This document shows, in pieces, positions 47,925 through 56,403 of a stretch of 64,000 bases of DNA (position 1 is its first letter; the number at the start of each line of letters is the position of its first letter). Source of the DNA: CAVVAH01 sp963746175 (GTDB taxonomy: Bacteria > Actinomycetota > Actinomycetes > JACCUZ01). The notes beneath the pieces are model-generated. The model did not search any database and was not told the DNA's origin. It saw only the letters and a list, made by a program, of their open reading frames with translations. A program made the position numbers and the translations under genes. The stretch is taken from contig CAVVAH010000001.1 of the NCBI GenBank assembly GCA_963746175.1, positions 806,001 to 870,000 of the forward strand, in the 5' to 3' direction.

Positions 47925-49232
47925 CTACCGCGGGATCCGGGCGCGGACCGCGTCGACGTGCGCGGCGAGGTCCTCGGCCCCGCCGAGCGCGTCGACGTGC
48001 GGTGCGACGGCGGCGAGCGCGTCGCGGTCGTACTCGACCACGTGCACGCTCCGGAGGAACGACTGCACCGACAAGCCGCCGGTGTGCCGGGCGGTGCCAC
48101 CGGTGGGCAGCACGTGGTTGGAGCCCGCGAGGTAGTCGCCGAGGGACACCGGCGACCACGGGCCGACGAAGACCGCACCGGCGTTGGTGACCCGGTCGGC
48201 CCACTGCCGCGCATCGCGGGTCACCACCTCCAGGTGCTCGGCGGCCCACTCGTCGACCACGGCGAGGCCCTGCTCGAGGTCGTCGACGACGACGAACGCC
48301 GACTGGGACGCCAGCGCGGCCTCCACCCGCTCCCGGTGGCGGGTTGCGGGCACCTGCAGTGCGAGCTCCGCGTCGACCTTGTCGAGCAGCGCCTCGTCGG
48401 TGGTCACGAGGAGGCACGACGCGTTGGCGTCGTGCTCGGCCTGCGCAACCAGGTCGGCGGCGACGAACCGCGGGTCGGCGGTGTCGTCCGCGAGGATGCC
48501 GATCTCGGTCGGCCCCGCCTCGGAGTCGATGCCGACGACCCCGCGGAGCAACCGCTTCGCCGAGGCGACGTAGACGTTGCCCGGCCCCATGACCAGGTCG
48601 GTGGGCCGGCAGTCCGCCGTCCCGTGCGCGAACATCGCCACGGCCTGCGCACCACCGACGGCGTGCACCTCGTCGATCCCGAGCAACGCGCAGGCGGCCA
48701 GCACGACCGGGTGCGGCAGCCCGCCTTTGTCCCGCTGCGGGGGGCTGGCGACCGCGAGCGAGCTCACCCCCGCGACCTGCGCGGGCACCACGTCCATGAC
48801 GACCGACGACGGGTAGGCGACGAGGCCGCCCGGGACGTAGAGGCCGACCCGGCGCACCGGCACCCAGCGCTCGGTGACGGTGCCGCCGGGCGCGACCTCG
48901 ATCCGGGCGTCGTCGCGGCGCTGTGCCTCGTGGACCCGGCGGGCCCGGCGGGCCGCCTCGTCGAGCGCGGCGCGGACGTCGGGGGCCAGCGCGTCGAGGG
49001 CGGCGGACAACGCCTCCGCCGGCACTCGGGTCGACTCGCGGTCGACGCCGTCGAGGCGGTGGGTCCACTCCCGCACCGCCGCGCCGCCGCGGAGCCGGAC
49101 GTCCTCGCAGATCGGCCGCACCACGTCCAGCGCGACCTCGACGTCCAGCGCCGCGCGTGGCAGCACGTCGCGGTACCGCGACCCCGGCGCGGCACCGCGC
49201 AGGTCGATCCGGTTGATCGGCGTCGGGCTCAC
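47925..49232 (-). CDS. hisD: Histidinol dehydrogenase
   Basis: A 435-residue zinc enzyme for the last two steps of histidine synthesis. VMGPGNVYVASAKRLLRGVV and GIDSEAGPTEIGILAD form the NAD and substrate region. DLVAQAEHDANASCLLVTTD and NHVLPTGGTARHTGGLSVQS contain the zinc ligands and catalytic histidines. The GTG at 49232 is chosen because VSPTPINRIDLRG matches normal starts. It is the first his gene of the operon; only 61 bases separate it from the upstream gene. Confidence 0.96.
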   Translation of the reverse strand: MSPTPINRIDLRGAAPGSRYRDVLPRAALDVEVALDVVRPICEDVRLRGGAAVREWTHRLDGVDRESTRVPAEALSAALDALAPDVRAALDEAARRARRVHEAQRRDDARIEVAPGGTVTERWVPVRRVGLYVPGGLVAYPSSVVMDVVPAQVAGVSSLAVASPPQRDKGGLPHPVVLAACALLGIDEVHAVGGAQAVAMFAHGTADCRPTDLVMGPGNVYVASAKRLLRGVVGIDSEAGPTEIGILADDTADPRFVAADLVAQAEHDANASCLLVTTDEALLDKVDAELALQVPATRHRERVEAALASQSAFVVVDDLEQGLAVVDEWAAEHLEVVTRDARQWADRVTNAGAVFVGPWSPVSLGDYLAGSNHVLPTGGTARHTGGLSVQSFLRSVHVVEYDRDALAAVAPHVDALGGAEDLAAHVDAVRARIPR

Positions 49233-49293
49233 CCTCGGGAGTCTACGAACGGGGGGCGCGGTGCCTCGGCGCCGTTCCACCCAGCGGTCCGGC

Positions 49294-49782
49294 TCAGCCG
49301 ACGAGCGACGCCGTCTCCCGGCGGTACGTGACCAGCAGGTCGTCGAAGGTCGACCAGGAGCCGGGCTCCTCGCCCGCCAGGATCGCTCCGAGCGAGTCGA
49401 GGTGCCAGTGCCAGCCGGCGCTGTACCCAGGGACCTTCTCCGCGGTCAGACCGGTGTGGTCGAGCACCAGCCGGCTGCCGTCGTTTGTCGCGGCCAGCTC
49501 GGCGCGGACGTGCGACTGGCCGTCGTCGTGGATCCAGTGCACGACCAGGAGGCTCGGCGGCTCGCACGTCTGCACCTCGTAGACGTTGTCGTGGTCGTCG
49601 AAGTGCACGTCGACCTTGCCACCGACGCGGAACTCGCCGGTGACCGGAGCGAACCAGCGGGCCACCCGCTCCGGCTCGGTGATCGCCGACCACAGGTCGG
49701 CGACGTCGGTCGAGTAGTGACGCTCGAAGCGCACCGACGCGGTGCTCGTGTCGGCGTGCAGGACGCCCATCAGCTCAGTCAT
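49294..49782 (-). CDS. SRPBCC (AHSA1-type) domain protein
   Basis: A 162-residue START/Bet v1-like protein. The opening pattern VRFERHYSTDVADLWSAITE followed by RVARWFAPVTGEFRVGGKVD is typical of AHSA1-like SRPBCC proteins, and GWHWHLDSLGAILAG ends the fold. Such proteins bind hydrophobic ligands. Its ATG overlaps the ArsR stop (TGATG), the common regulator-SRPBCC pair. The ligand is unknown. Confidence 0.85.
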   Translation of the reverse strand: MTELMGVLHADTSTASVRFERHYSTDVADLWSAITEPERVARWFAPVTGEFRVGGKVDVHFDDHDNVYEVQTCEPPSLLVVHWIHDDGQSHVRAELAATNDGSRLVLDHTGLTAEKVPGYSAGWHWHLDSLGAILAGEEPGSWSTFDDLLVTYRRETASLVG

Positions 49783-50147
49783 CAGGAGACCTCGTCCTTC
49801 GTCGTGGTGTGGTCGGTCCGGCGGCGGCCGCCGGTGGCCGCGGCGCGACGGCCGCGGTGGATCTCGGTGTCCAGCGCGTCGAGGCGCTGGGTCCAGAACG
49901 CCCGGTAGCGGGCCAGCCACTCGTCCAGCTCGGCGAGCGGGTCGGGCACCAGCGAGTAGACGCGCTGCTGGCCACGCACCTGCGCGTGCACCAGCCCGGA
50001 CTCGCGCAGCACCCGCAGGTGCCGTGAGACGGCCGGCTGCGAGACGGCGAACTCCGCCGCCAGCTCCCCCGCTGTGCGCTCGCGATCGGCCAGCAGCTCG
50101 ACCACCCGTCGACGGGTGTCGTCGGCGAGGACCGCGAACAGGTGCAT
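49782..50147 (-). CDS. ArsR family transcriptional regulator
   Basis: A 121-residue winged-helix repressor. LADDTRRRVVELLADRERTA, then ELAAEFAVSQPAVSRHLRVL as the recognition helix-turn-helix, and VRGQQRVYSL as the wing. It lacks the CVC metal site of ArsR/SmtB sensors and belongs to the group linked to SRPBCC partners. The C-terminal tail is basic (HRGRRAAATGGRRRTD). A clear promoter (TTGACA, 18 bp, TAGACA) ends 6 bases before the ATG, so the message is probably leaderless. Confidence 0.9.
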   Translation of the reverse strand: MHLFAVLADDTRRRVVELLADRERTAGELAAEFAVSQPAVSRHLRVLRESGLVHAQVRGQQRVYSLVPDPLAELDEWLARYRAFWTQRLDALDTEIHRGRRAAATGGRRRTDHTTTKDEVS

Positions 50148-50153
50148 GACCTA

Positions 50154-50183
50154 TGTCTAACTCAGAATTTATATAACTGTCAA
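50154..50183 (-). promoter_or_regulatory. Leaderless promoter of the arsR-SRPBCC pair
   Basis: On the minus strand TTGACA (50178-50183) is followed after 18 bases by TAGACA (50154-50159), and the ATG begins 6 bases later at 50147. The spacer is AT-rich (GTTATATAAATTCTGAGT), quite unlike the local GC content, and may hold the repressor's own binding site. Confidence 0.65.
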
Positions 50184-50222
50184 GTGATAGACCGCAGGCG
50201 TGCGCCCGCCTAGGCTCGCGGC

Positions 50223-50867
50223 GTGAGCCGGCTGCCGCTGTTCCCCCTCGGCACCGTGCTGTTCCCCGGCGTGCTGCTCCCCCTGCACGTGTTCGAGGAG
50301 CGCTACCGCCGCCTGGTGCGCGACCTGCTCGTCGCCCCGCACGAGGAGCGGGCGTTCGGCGTCGTCGCGATCCGCGAGGGGCGCGAGGTCGGCGCCGACG
50401 GCGTACGGGCGCTGCACGCCGTCGGCTGCGTGGCACGTCTCCACCGGGCCGAGCCGTACGCCGACGGCCGGTTCGACGTCGTCACGACCGGCGCCCAGCG
50501 GTTCCGGCTGGACGCGCTCGACGAGACCCGGGCCTACCTCCAGGGCGAGGTGACGCTGCTCGGCGAGCCGGACGGGCCGGACGTCGACCGGTTGGCCGGC
50601 CAGGTCGAGCGTGCCTGGGCCGGCTACCGGGAGGCGATCGGGAACGGCGACGACGAGTCGTCCGACGACGCCCGCGCGCTGTCGTACCTCGTCGCGGCCG
50701 GTGCCGTGCTGGACCTCCGCGAGAAGCAGCGGCTGCTGGAGGCGGCCGACACGGCGACCCGGCTGCGCGCCGAGCTCGGCCTGCTCCGTCGGGAGACGGC
50801 ACTGCTGGGCCTGCTGCCGTCGCTGCCCGCGGTGGAGCTGACCCGAGTCCCGGCGAGCCCGAACTGA
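50223..50867 (+). CDS. Lon N-terminal (substrate-binding) domain protein
   Basis: A 214-residue stand-alone LON substrate-binding domain. LPLFPLGTVLFPGVLLPLHV and FEERYRRLVRDLL are the diagnostic opening, with VGCVARLHRAEPYADGRFDV and GAQRFRLDALDET in the middle. No ATPase or protease domain follows. Such proteins may act as adaptors or have an unknown role. TAGGCT lies 6 bases before the GTG, suggesting a leaderless start. The downstream ybaK gene follows within 8 bases. Confidence 0.85.
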   Translation: MSRLPLFPLGTVLFPGVLLPLHVFEERYRRLVRDLLVAPHEERAFGVVAIREGREVGADGVRALHAVGCVARLHRAEPYADGRFDVVTTGAQRFRLDALDETRAYLQGEVTLLGEPDGPDVDRLAGQVERAWAGYREAIGNGDDESSDDARALSYLVAAGAVLDLREKQRLLEAADTATRLRAELGLLRRETALLGLLPSLPAVELTRVPASPN

Positions 50868-50874
50868 GCCGCCG

Positions 50875-51363
50875 GTGAGCCGGCGAGCTGCCGGCGGCAC
50901 CCCCGCAACGGTCGTCCTGACGAAGGCCGGGGTCGAGTTCACCCTCCATCCGTACGAGCACGCGGCCGGCGCCCCGTCCTACGGCGGTGAGGCGGCCGAC
51001 GCGCTGGGCCTGTCGCACGACGAGGTGTTCAAGACCCTGGTGGCGCGGGTCGACGGCGCGCTGGTGACAGCCGTGGTGCCGGTGGCCGGCAGCCTGGACC
51101 TCAAGGCGCTGGCCGCCGCCCTGGACGGGAAGAGGGCCGCGATGGCCGAGCCCGCGGACGCCGAGCGGGCCACCGGCTACGTCGTCGGCGGGATCAGCCC
51201 GCTCGGGCAGCGCAGCAGGCTGCCGACGGTGGTGGACGAGTCGGTGCTGGGACTGCCCGCGGTCTACGTCTCGGCCGGCCGCCGCGGCCTGCAGGTACGG
51301 CTCGCTCCCGCCGACCTCCTGCGCGTCAGCGCGGCCCGGACGGCTCCGCTGCGGAGGGACTGA
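50875..51363 (+). CDS. ybaK: Cys-tRNA(Pro)/Cys-tRNA(Cys) deacylase (YbaK type)
   Basis: A 162-residue editing enzyme that removes mischarged cysteine from tRNA(Pro). The family residues are in DEVFKTLVARVDGALVTAVV (active-site lysine), VAGSLDLKALAAALDGKRAA and the signature YVVGGISPLGQRSRLPTVVD. VYVSAGRRGLQVRLAPADLL ends the fold. Its last 38 bases overlap the 3' end of the DUF2567-like gene on the other strand. Confidence 0.93.
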   Translation: MSRRAAGGTPATVVLTKAGVEFTLHPYEHAAGAPSYGGEAADALGLSHDEVFKTLVARVDGALVTAVVPVAGSLDLKALAAALDGKRAAMAEPADAERATGYVVGGISPLGQRSRLPTVVDESVLGLPAVYVSAGRRGLQVRLAPADLLRVSAARTAPLRRD

Positions 51364-51874
51364 CCGCGTCCCGGTCCTCGGTGTCCGGCACCGGGGGCTG
51401 CTCGTGGTCGCCGGCCTCGGCGCCGGCCGCGACCGCGAAGTACGTGATGACCGTGGCCATCGGCCAGGCCAGCAGCACGCCGTACGCCGACACGTCGAGC
51501 GGTCCGCGGAACGTCGAGCCGACCGGGAGTCCGGCCGCGGTGGCCTGGAGCGCCGTCGGCCCGAGCAGGTGGCCGAGCTGCCAGGCGGCCAGCGAGCCGA
51601 GCGTCCCGCCGACCACCAGCGCGACGAGCGGCACCACCCGGCCGGGCCGGGTCCGCAGGTAGACGACGAGGGCGACCACGATGCCCGCCCCCAGCGTGAT
51701 CGCGGCGAACCAGCCGTCGGCGGCGACGGCTGACTCGTCGCCCTCGCCGCCGACGCGGTAGAGACCGTCCGACCGCTTCTCGACCAGCGTCAGCGGGGCG
51801 AGCAGCCACCACGCCAGGCCCACCGGCAGCGCGACGAGGACCGAGCAGACCACGACGAGGGCGGCGGTGCGCAC
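51326..51874 (-). CDS. DUF2567-like membrane protein
   Basis: A 182-residue protein with four hydrophobic segments, among them ALVVVCSVLVALPVGLAWWL and VALVVGGTLGSLAAWQLGHL. A short extracytoplasmic loop is DGLYRVGGEGDESAVAADGW, and the C-terminal tail is acidic and Pro-rich. This agrees with DUF2567, an actinobacterial family of unknown role. It follows the DUF3352 gene after 23 bases, so the two probably form an operon. The convergent overlap with ybaK is unusual in length. Confidence 0.65.
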   Translation of the reverse strand: MRTAALVVVCSVLVALPVGLAWWLLAPLTLVEKRSDGLYRVGGEGDESAVAADGWFAAITLGAGIVVALVVYLRTRPGRVVPLVALVVGGTLGSLAAWQLGHLLGPTALQATAAGLPVGSTFRGPLDVSAYGVLLAWPMATVITYFAVAAGAEAGDHEQPPVPDTEDRDAVSPSAAEPSGPR

Positions 51875-51897
51875 CTCGTCGGCCGCCGCGCGGGGGC

Positions 51898-53430
51898 TCA
51901 GTGGCTCACCAACCGGAGCCGGAACGACGCGAATCCGTCACTGATGCTGCTGACCGTGAGACCCACCCCGTCGAGCGGCGCGATGTCCGGGTCGGGCTCG
52001 CCGCCGAGGCCGAACGCCGCCTCGGCGCCGACCGGGTCGACCCACAGCGCGAGCGCCGCGTCGTCGAGATCGGGCAGGGCCGACCGGAACGTCTCGTCCT
52101 CGCCGAGTGCACCGTCGGTGGCCAGCCGGTCCGCCTGGTCCTTCGTGGCCGCGACGACGAGGTCGTCGCCGACGGTGCGGCGGATCACCGAGAAGTCCGG
52201 GGCCAGCCAGTCGCCGGACTGCTTCTCGAGCGTGTCCAGGACCTTGTTCGCGGCCGCCGTGTCGGTCGTGATCCGGGCTCCGAGCTGGAGCTGGCCCGAC
52301 TCGCCGCCGTCGAGGGCGACCAGCAGGTTCGTCCCCAGCAGGGTCGCGAGATCGTCCGGCATGGTGAGACCCAGCGCCTCGGCCGGGTCGTTGCTCCCGC
52401 CGCCCTCGGCGCTCATGATCCCGAAGAAGCCCTCGGCGGCGGTCCACGCCTTCGCCGCGAGCTTGTCGCCGTCGGCCATGCCGAACGCCACCGCCGTGCT
52501 GGCCGGCAGGTCGCCCATCCCCTGCACCTGGTGCTCGGCCCAGCCGGCGCCGTCGGCACCGGTGGTCGTGCCGCTGAGCTCGAAGACGTCCGGGCCGTCG
52601 AAGCGAGCGACCATGGTGGTCCGGCCGCTGGCCGTGCCCCCGAAGGCATGCGGGACCGCGCCGACGTCCCCGAGGACGTCGCTGGCGCGCCCCAGGTCGG
52701 CCCAGGCGAGGATCACGCCGTCGTCGGCTGCCGCCGTGTCGGCCGCGAAGTGCTCGTCGGTCGAGAGCGGTGCGGTGCCGGCCCGGGTGGCGAGGTCCTT
52801 GGCGATCATCGTGCTCTCCGCCAGCAGCGCGTAGTCGCCCGAGAAGGCCCAGCCGGCCGGTGCCGCGCGGCCGGTGCCGAGGCCCGCCTCGGTGGCGAGC
52901 TTCTTCAGGCCGGCGTCGGCCTTGTCGGCGTCGGTCACCTGCAGGGCCACGACGACGACCGGCTCGGACCCGTCGCCGGCGGGCGGGTAGACCGCCACCG
53001 CCAGCCGCTTGCCGAGCCAGGGCGAGACATCCGTGTCGAAGTCGACGTGCGACCAGCCGAACCCCTCGGCGAAGGCGTCGAAGACGATCTCGCGGACGTC
53101 GCCGTCCAGCGGGACGTGGTCACGGAGGGAGGGGAACTTGCGGAGGTACCGGAAGCCGTCGATCTTCTGCCCCGCCGGCGGGTCCAGGTCGACGGAGAGC
53201 AGGCCGAACGCTCCGCTGGGCAGTGCCTCGGTGGCCTGCTGGCCGCCGCCGGACAGCGCACCCATGGCGTAGGTCACGCCGCCGACGAGAGCGAGCACCA
53301 GGGCGGCAGCGCCGGCTACCAGCGGCCACGACCGCCGCCGGGCACCTGCAGGCTCGGGGTGGGCGGCCAGGACGTCAGGCGTCGCCGCCGACCAGCCCTG
53401 CGTCGGTCCGTCCGGGCTCTCGGTACTCAC
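51898..53430 (-). CDS. DUF3352-like membrane-anchored protein
   Basis: A 510-residue protein. A short cytoplasmic N-terminus is followed by one membrane helix (SWPLVAGAAALVLALVGGVT, residues about 35-58) and a large outside domain. The repeated pattern of alternating strands (EALPSGAFGLLSVDLDPPAG near the start) with paired lobes fits DUF3352. The GTG at 53430 is preferred to 53496 because VSTESPDGPTQG resembles usual N-termini. No enzyme motif is seen. It may be an envelope protein. Confidence 0.65.
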   Translation of the reverse strand: MSTESPDGPTQGWSAATPDVLAAHPEPAGARRRSWPLVAGAAALVLALVGGVTYAMGALSGGGQQATEALPSGAFGLLSVDLDPPAGQKIDGFRYLRKFPSLRDHVPLDGDVREIVFDAFAEGFGWSHVDFDTDVSPWLGKRLAVAVYPPAGDGSEPVVVVALQVTDADKADAGLKKLATEAGLGTGRAAPAGWAFSGDYALLAESTMIAKDLATRAGTAPLSTDEHFAADTAAADDGVILAWADLGRASDVLGDVGAVPHAFGGTASGRTTMVARFDGPDVFELSGTTTGADGAGWAEHQVQGMGDLPASTAVAFGMADGDKLAAKAWTAAEGFFGIMSAEGGGSNDPAEALGLTMPDDLATLLGTNLLVALDGGESGQLQLGARITTDTAAANKVLDTLEKQSGDWLAPDFSVIRRTVGDDLVVAATKDQADRLATDGALGEDETFRSALPDLDDAALALWVDPVGAEAAFGLGGEPDPDIAPLDGVGLTVSSISDGFASFRLRLVSH

Positions 53431-53520
53431 GTGGGTGCCCCCAAGGCTGGTGTGGCGGCGGAAGCCGTCGTCTTCCGGAGGATATCGGCGGGACACCGGT
53501 AGGTGCTTGAGCCCGCGGGC

Positions 53521-54153
53521 TCAGACGCCGGCAGGTCCGCTCTCGGTCGGCAGGACGGTGCTGGGGCCGGTCGGCGCACGGTGCCCACCCAGCTGCGGGG
53601 CAGGCGGGTCCGCCGGCGTCCAGGCCGGGACCAGGCGCGAGCGGCAGATCCGGTGGGCGCCCCAGGCGACGCCGAGGACGATGACGACGTCGCCCACCGA
53701 GAAGACGTTGGACAGGGGCAGGCCCTCGGGGATGGCGAACACGTCACCGAGGAAGCCCAGCCGCGGGTGCTCCAGGACGCCGGAGTTGAGGAACTCTCCC
53801 GGCGTGAGGTGCACGCCCGCCCGCTCCAGCGCCGTCTGCGACGCGGGGAGCGTCCCGCCGTTGAGCGCGATGGTGACACCGTTGCTGGCGGCACCCGCGG
53901 CGACGACCAGCAGCCCGGGGACCGTCCGGTTCAGCCAGACGAACGCCCCGGCGGCGGCGTACGTCGCGAGATGGACGCCCGAGAGCACGGTGTGGTTGGC
54001 CCCGGGCAGCACCGAGATCGCCACCACCTGGGCGGCCAGCGCGGCGAGCACGATCCACGTGTGCCGGAACCGTACGTCGGCCAGCCGCCGCAGCCGGCCG
54101 CCGGCCAGAGCCGGCGACAGGACGGCCAGCAGGCCCATCACGGGGATGATCAC
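53521..54153 (-). CDS. DUF5317 family membrane protein
   Basis: A 210-residue membrane protein with about five hydrophobic segments, including VIIPVMGLLAVLSPALAGGR and TWIVLAALAAQVVAISVLPG. LNGGTLPASQTALERAGVHL and LGDVFAIPEGLPLSNVFSVG are the DUF5317 pattern. Its GTG overlaps the stop of the GGDEF-EAL gene (GTGA), so the two are co-translated. I infer that it works with the c-di-GMP enzyme at the membrane. Confidence 0.8.
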   Translation of the reverse strand: MIIPVMGLLAVLSPALAGGRLRRLADVRFRHTWIVLAALAAQVVAISVLPGANHTVLSGVHLATYAAAGAFVWLNRTVPGLLVVAAGAASNGVTIALNGGTLPASQTALERAGVHLTPGEFLNSGVLEHPRLGFLGDVFAIPEGLPLSNVFSVGDVVIVLGVAWGAHRICRSRLVPAWTPADPPAPQLGGHRAPTGPSTVLPTESGPAGV

Positions 54154-56255
54154 GGGATCGGCCCCAGCTGGTCCAGGAGCCGCTCGGCCGTCCGCTCGGA
54201 GGCGATCCGGCGGCGCTCGTTGAGCCACGCCTCCATGGCCGGGGCGGACAACGGTCGCGAGTGGTAGAAGCCCTGGACGCGGTCACAGCCCAGCCGCTGC
54301 AGCGTGTCGTGGGTCGCGCGGTCCTCGACGCCCTCGGCGGTGACTGTCAGGCCCAGGCTGTGACCCAGCTCGATCGTGGACCGCACGATGATCGCGCTGT
54401 TGTCGTCCAGCCCCATCTGCATGACGAACGACTTGTCGATCTTCAGCTCGTCGGCCTCGATCCGGCGCAGGTAGGACAGCGAGGAGTAGCCGGTCCCGTA
54501 GTCGTCGACCGCCAGGCTCACACCCATGGCACGCAGGGCGCCGAGCACCTCGAGAGCGCGCTTGGGGTCGGCCATGATCGTGCTCTCGGTGACCTCGACC
54601 GTGAGGCGCGACGCAGGGACGCCGTGGCGCAGCAGCACCTCGCCGACGAAGGTCGGCAGGTCGAGGTCGGTGAGCAGCCGGGCCGAGACGTTCACGGCCA
54701 TCGAGATGTCGTGGCCGATGTCGTGCCACTGCCGCAGGGTCACGACGGCCTGCTCGATCCCCCAGCGGCTGAGCCGGCTGATCAGGCCGCTGTTCTCGGC
54801 GAGCGGGATGAAGACGTCGGGGTTGACCAGCCCGTGCCGCGGGTGCAGCCAGCGGCTGAGTGCCTCGACGGAGAGCACGTCGCCGGTGCGGGCGCAGACC
54901 TGCGGCTGGAAGGCGAGCACGAACTCGTCGTTCTCGACCGCGCCGTGGAGGTCGCCCAGCAGCGACAGCCGCTCGATGGTGTAGCCGTCGATCTCCGGGC
55001 GGTAGCTCTGGATCTCGCCACGGTTGGACTTGGCCCGGTACAGCGCGATGTCCGCCCTCTTGAGCAGCGTCTCGAACGAGTCGGCGTCCTGGGGCGCGAG
55101 AGCGATGCCGACGCTGGCCTGGACTCCCAATCGGACGCTGTCCACGACGACCGGTTCGCGCAGCCGGGTGGCGATGTCGTTGGCGATCCGTGACGCGTTG
55201 ACCGGTCCCTCGACCTCGGTGAGCAGGACGGCGAACTCGTCGCCGCCGAGCCGAGCCACGGTGACCGAGTCGCTCGCGACCTCCTCGAGGCGCTTGGCGA
55301 CCTCACGGATCACCTGGTCACCGACGTGGTGACCCATCGTGTCGTTGATCTCCTTGAAGTGGTCCAGGTCGATCAGCATCACGGCGAGCGGGTGCCGGTC
55401 GTCGGCCATGGCCAGCGCCTTCGAGGCCCGACGTCGCAGCAGCTCGCGGTTCGGCAGGTCCGTGAGCGAGTCGTGCATGGCCTCGTGCTGCCGGCGGAGC
55501 GACATCTGGGCGTTGCTGTGCACACCGAGGATCGGCAGCACCAGCAGCGGCAGCATGGCGACCGAGAAGGTGCCGACGTGCGCCGCCACCGGCGCCAGCC
55601 CGAGCAGGATGCTCGAGGTCGCCAGCTGGAACCTGACGTCCTCGCCGAGGACCTTGAGGACCGGGATACCGCCGTCGAGGGCGACCACCGTGGCGACCAG
55701 GCCGTTGTTGACCGCGAAGTACACCGCGCTGGCGAGCAGCGCCGCCGGGATGTCGCCCGGGTGGAACGGCGTGCTCAGCGAGAAGAGCTCGTGACTCGAC
55801 GCCATGCAGTAGGTGATGCGGGTGGCCGACAGCGTCAGCAGGTACTGCCCGATGTTGAACAGCAGGACCCGGCGCGGCATCCCGCTGATCCGGTCGGAGA
55901 GCGCGACGGCGATGGCCTGCACCAGGAGGGCCAGGCTGAGCGGCCCGATGAACACCAGGGCGGTCGCGAACGTCGAGGAGACCGTGATCTGGTCGGTGGT
56001 GTCGTCGCCGCGGGGCACCGGGATGGCCCGCAGCTCCCCGACGAAGAGCATGATCGCCAGCAGGTAGCACTGGGGGCCGACGCCGGCCCAGTGCGCCGGC
56101 ACCTGCACCTGCACCAGGACCGTGAGGGCGAAGCAGAGGAGTCCGCAGACCAGGATGAACCCGATCATCGGGTACAGGAACGGCGAACGCCGCGAGCCCG
56201 TGGCCGCTGGTGCGGCCACGGGCTCGGGAGCGTACGGGTCTGTCAGCATCCCCAC
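54150..56255 (-). CDS. Membrane-bound GGDEF-EAL protein (c-di-GMP synthesis and breakdown)
   Basis: A 701-residue protein. Residues about 28-250 form a membrane sensor with eight or so hydrophobic helices. The diguanylate cyclase domain has LIDLDHFKEINDTMGHHVGD and an intact GGDEF (ARLGGDEFAVLL, residues 337-341). The phosphodiesterase domain has the EAL motif in VEALSRWLHPRHGLV, plus DDYGTGYSSLSYLRRIEADE and TAEGVED. Both halves look catalytic. Starts GTG 56255 and ATG 56249 are both possible. The ATG start is directly preceded by AAGTGGGG, which is also the KWG codon region of a micro-ORF. DUF5317 overlaps its stop. Confidence 0.93.
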   Translation of the reverse strand: MGMLTDPYAPEPVAAPAATGSRRSPFLYPMIGFILVCGLLCFALTVLVQVQVPAHWAGVGPQCYLLAIMLFVGELRAIPVPRGDDTTDQITVSSTFATALVFIGPLSLALLVQAIAVALSDRISGMPRRVLLFNIGQYLLTLSATRITYCMASSHELFSLSTPFHPGDIPAALLASAVYFAVNNGLVATVVALDGGIPVLKVLGEDVRFQLATSSILLGLAPVAAHVGTFSVAMLPLLVLPILGVHSNAQMSLRRQHEAMHDSLTDLPNRELLRRRASKALAMADDRHPLAVMLIDLDHFKEINDTMGHHVGDQVIREVAKRLEEVASDSVTVARLGGDEFAVLLTEVEGPVNASRIANDIATRLREPVVVDSVRLGVQASVGIALAPQDADSFETLLKRADIALYRAKSNRGEIQSYRPEIDGYTIERLSLLGDLHGAVENDEFVLAFQPQVCARTGDVLSVEALSRWLHPRHGLVNPDVFIPLAENSGLISRLSRWGIEQAVVTLRQWHDIGHDISMAVNVSARLLTDLDLPTFVGEVLLRHGVPASRLTVEVTESTIMADPKRALEVLGALRAMGVSLAVDDYGTGYSSLSYLRRIEADELKIDKSFVMQMGLDDNSAIIVRSTIELGHSLGLTVTAEGVEDRATHDTLQRLGCDRVQGFYHSRPLSAPAMEAWLNERRRIASERTAERLLDQLGPIP

Positions 56256-56302
56256 TTGCGTCCGGGGACGTTCGCCTCGCGGGCGGCCGTGACGGTATCC
56301 AT
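56243..56302 (-). CDS. 19-residue micro-ORF ending KWGC
   Basis: The ORF reads MDTVTAAREANVPGRKWGC from ATG 56302 to TGA 56243. Its end overlaps the ATG of the GGDEF-EAL gene by 7 bases (ATGCTGA), and its AAGTGGGG codons could act as that gene's ribosome binding site. Its own ATG lies 5 bases after the stop of the 31-residue micro-ORF. The C-terminal R/T-K-W-G-x is shared with that peptide. There is no hydrophobic segment. Whether it is translated is not shown by the sequence alone. Confidence 0.45.
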   Translation of the reverse strand: MDTVTAAREANVPGRKWGC

Positions 56303-56307
56303 GAGGA

Positions 56308-56403
56308 TCAGTTCCCCCACTTCGTACCGGCGCCGACCACGGCGACGAGCGAGCCGAAGCTGCCCAGCGCCGTCATCAGACGAAACAGCTGAACGCGCGT
56401 CAT
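56308..56403 (-). CDS. 31-residue hydrophobic micro-ORF ending KWGN
   Basis: ATG 56403 follows a very strong ribosome binding site, GGAGGGG, by about 3 bases. The peptide starts MTRVQLFRLMTALGSFGSLV and ends AVVGAGTKWGN. It has a short basic N-terminus, about 17 hydrophobic residues able to cross the membrane, and a polar tail. Codon use is normal for the genome (mostly G or C at the third base). It is in the leader of the GGDEF-EAL gene. I do not recognise a family. It may be a small membrane protein, a leader peptide or a signal precursor. Confidence 0.6.
   Translation of the reverse strand: MTRVQLFRLMTALGSFGSLVAVVGAGTKWGN

Noticed and set aside
56243..56403. Lanthipeptide or lasso-peptide precursor
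   Set aside because: No modification, protease or transport gene typical of these systems lies nearby, and the only cysteine is terminal.
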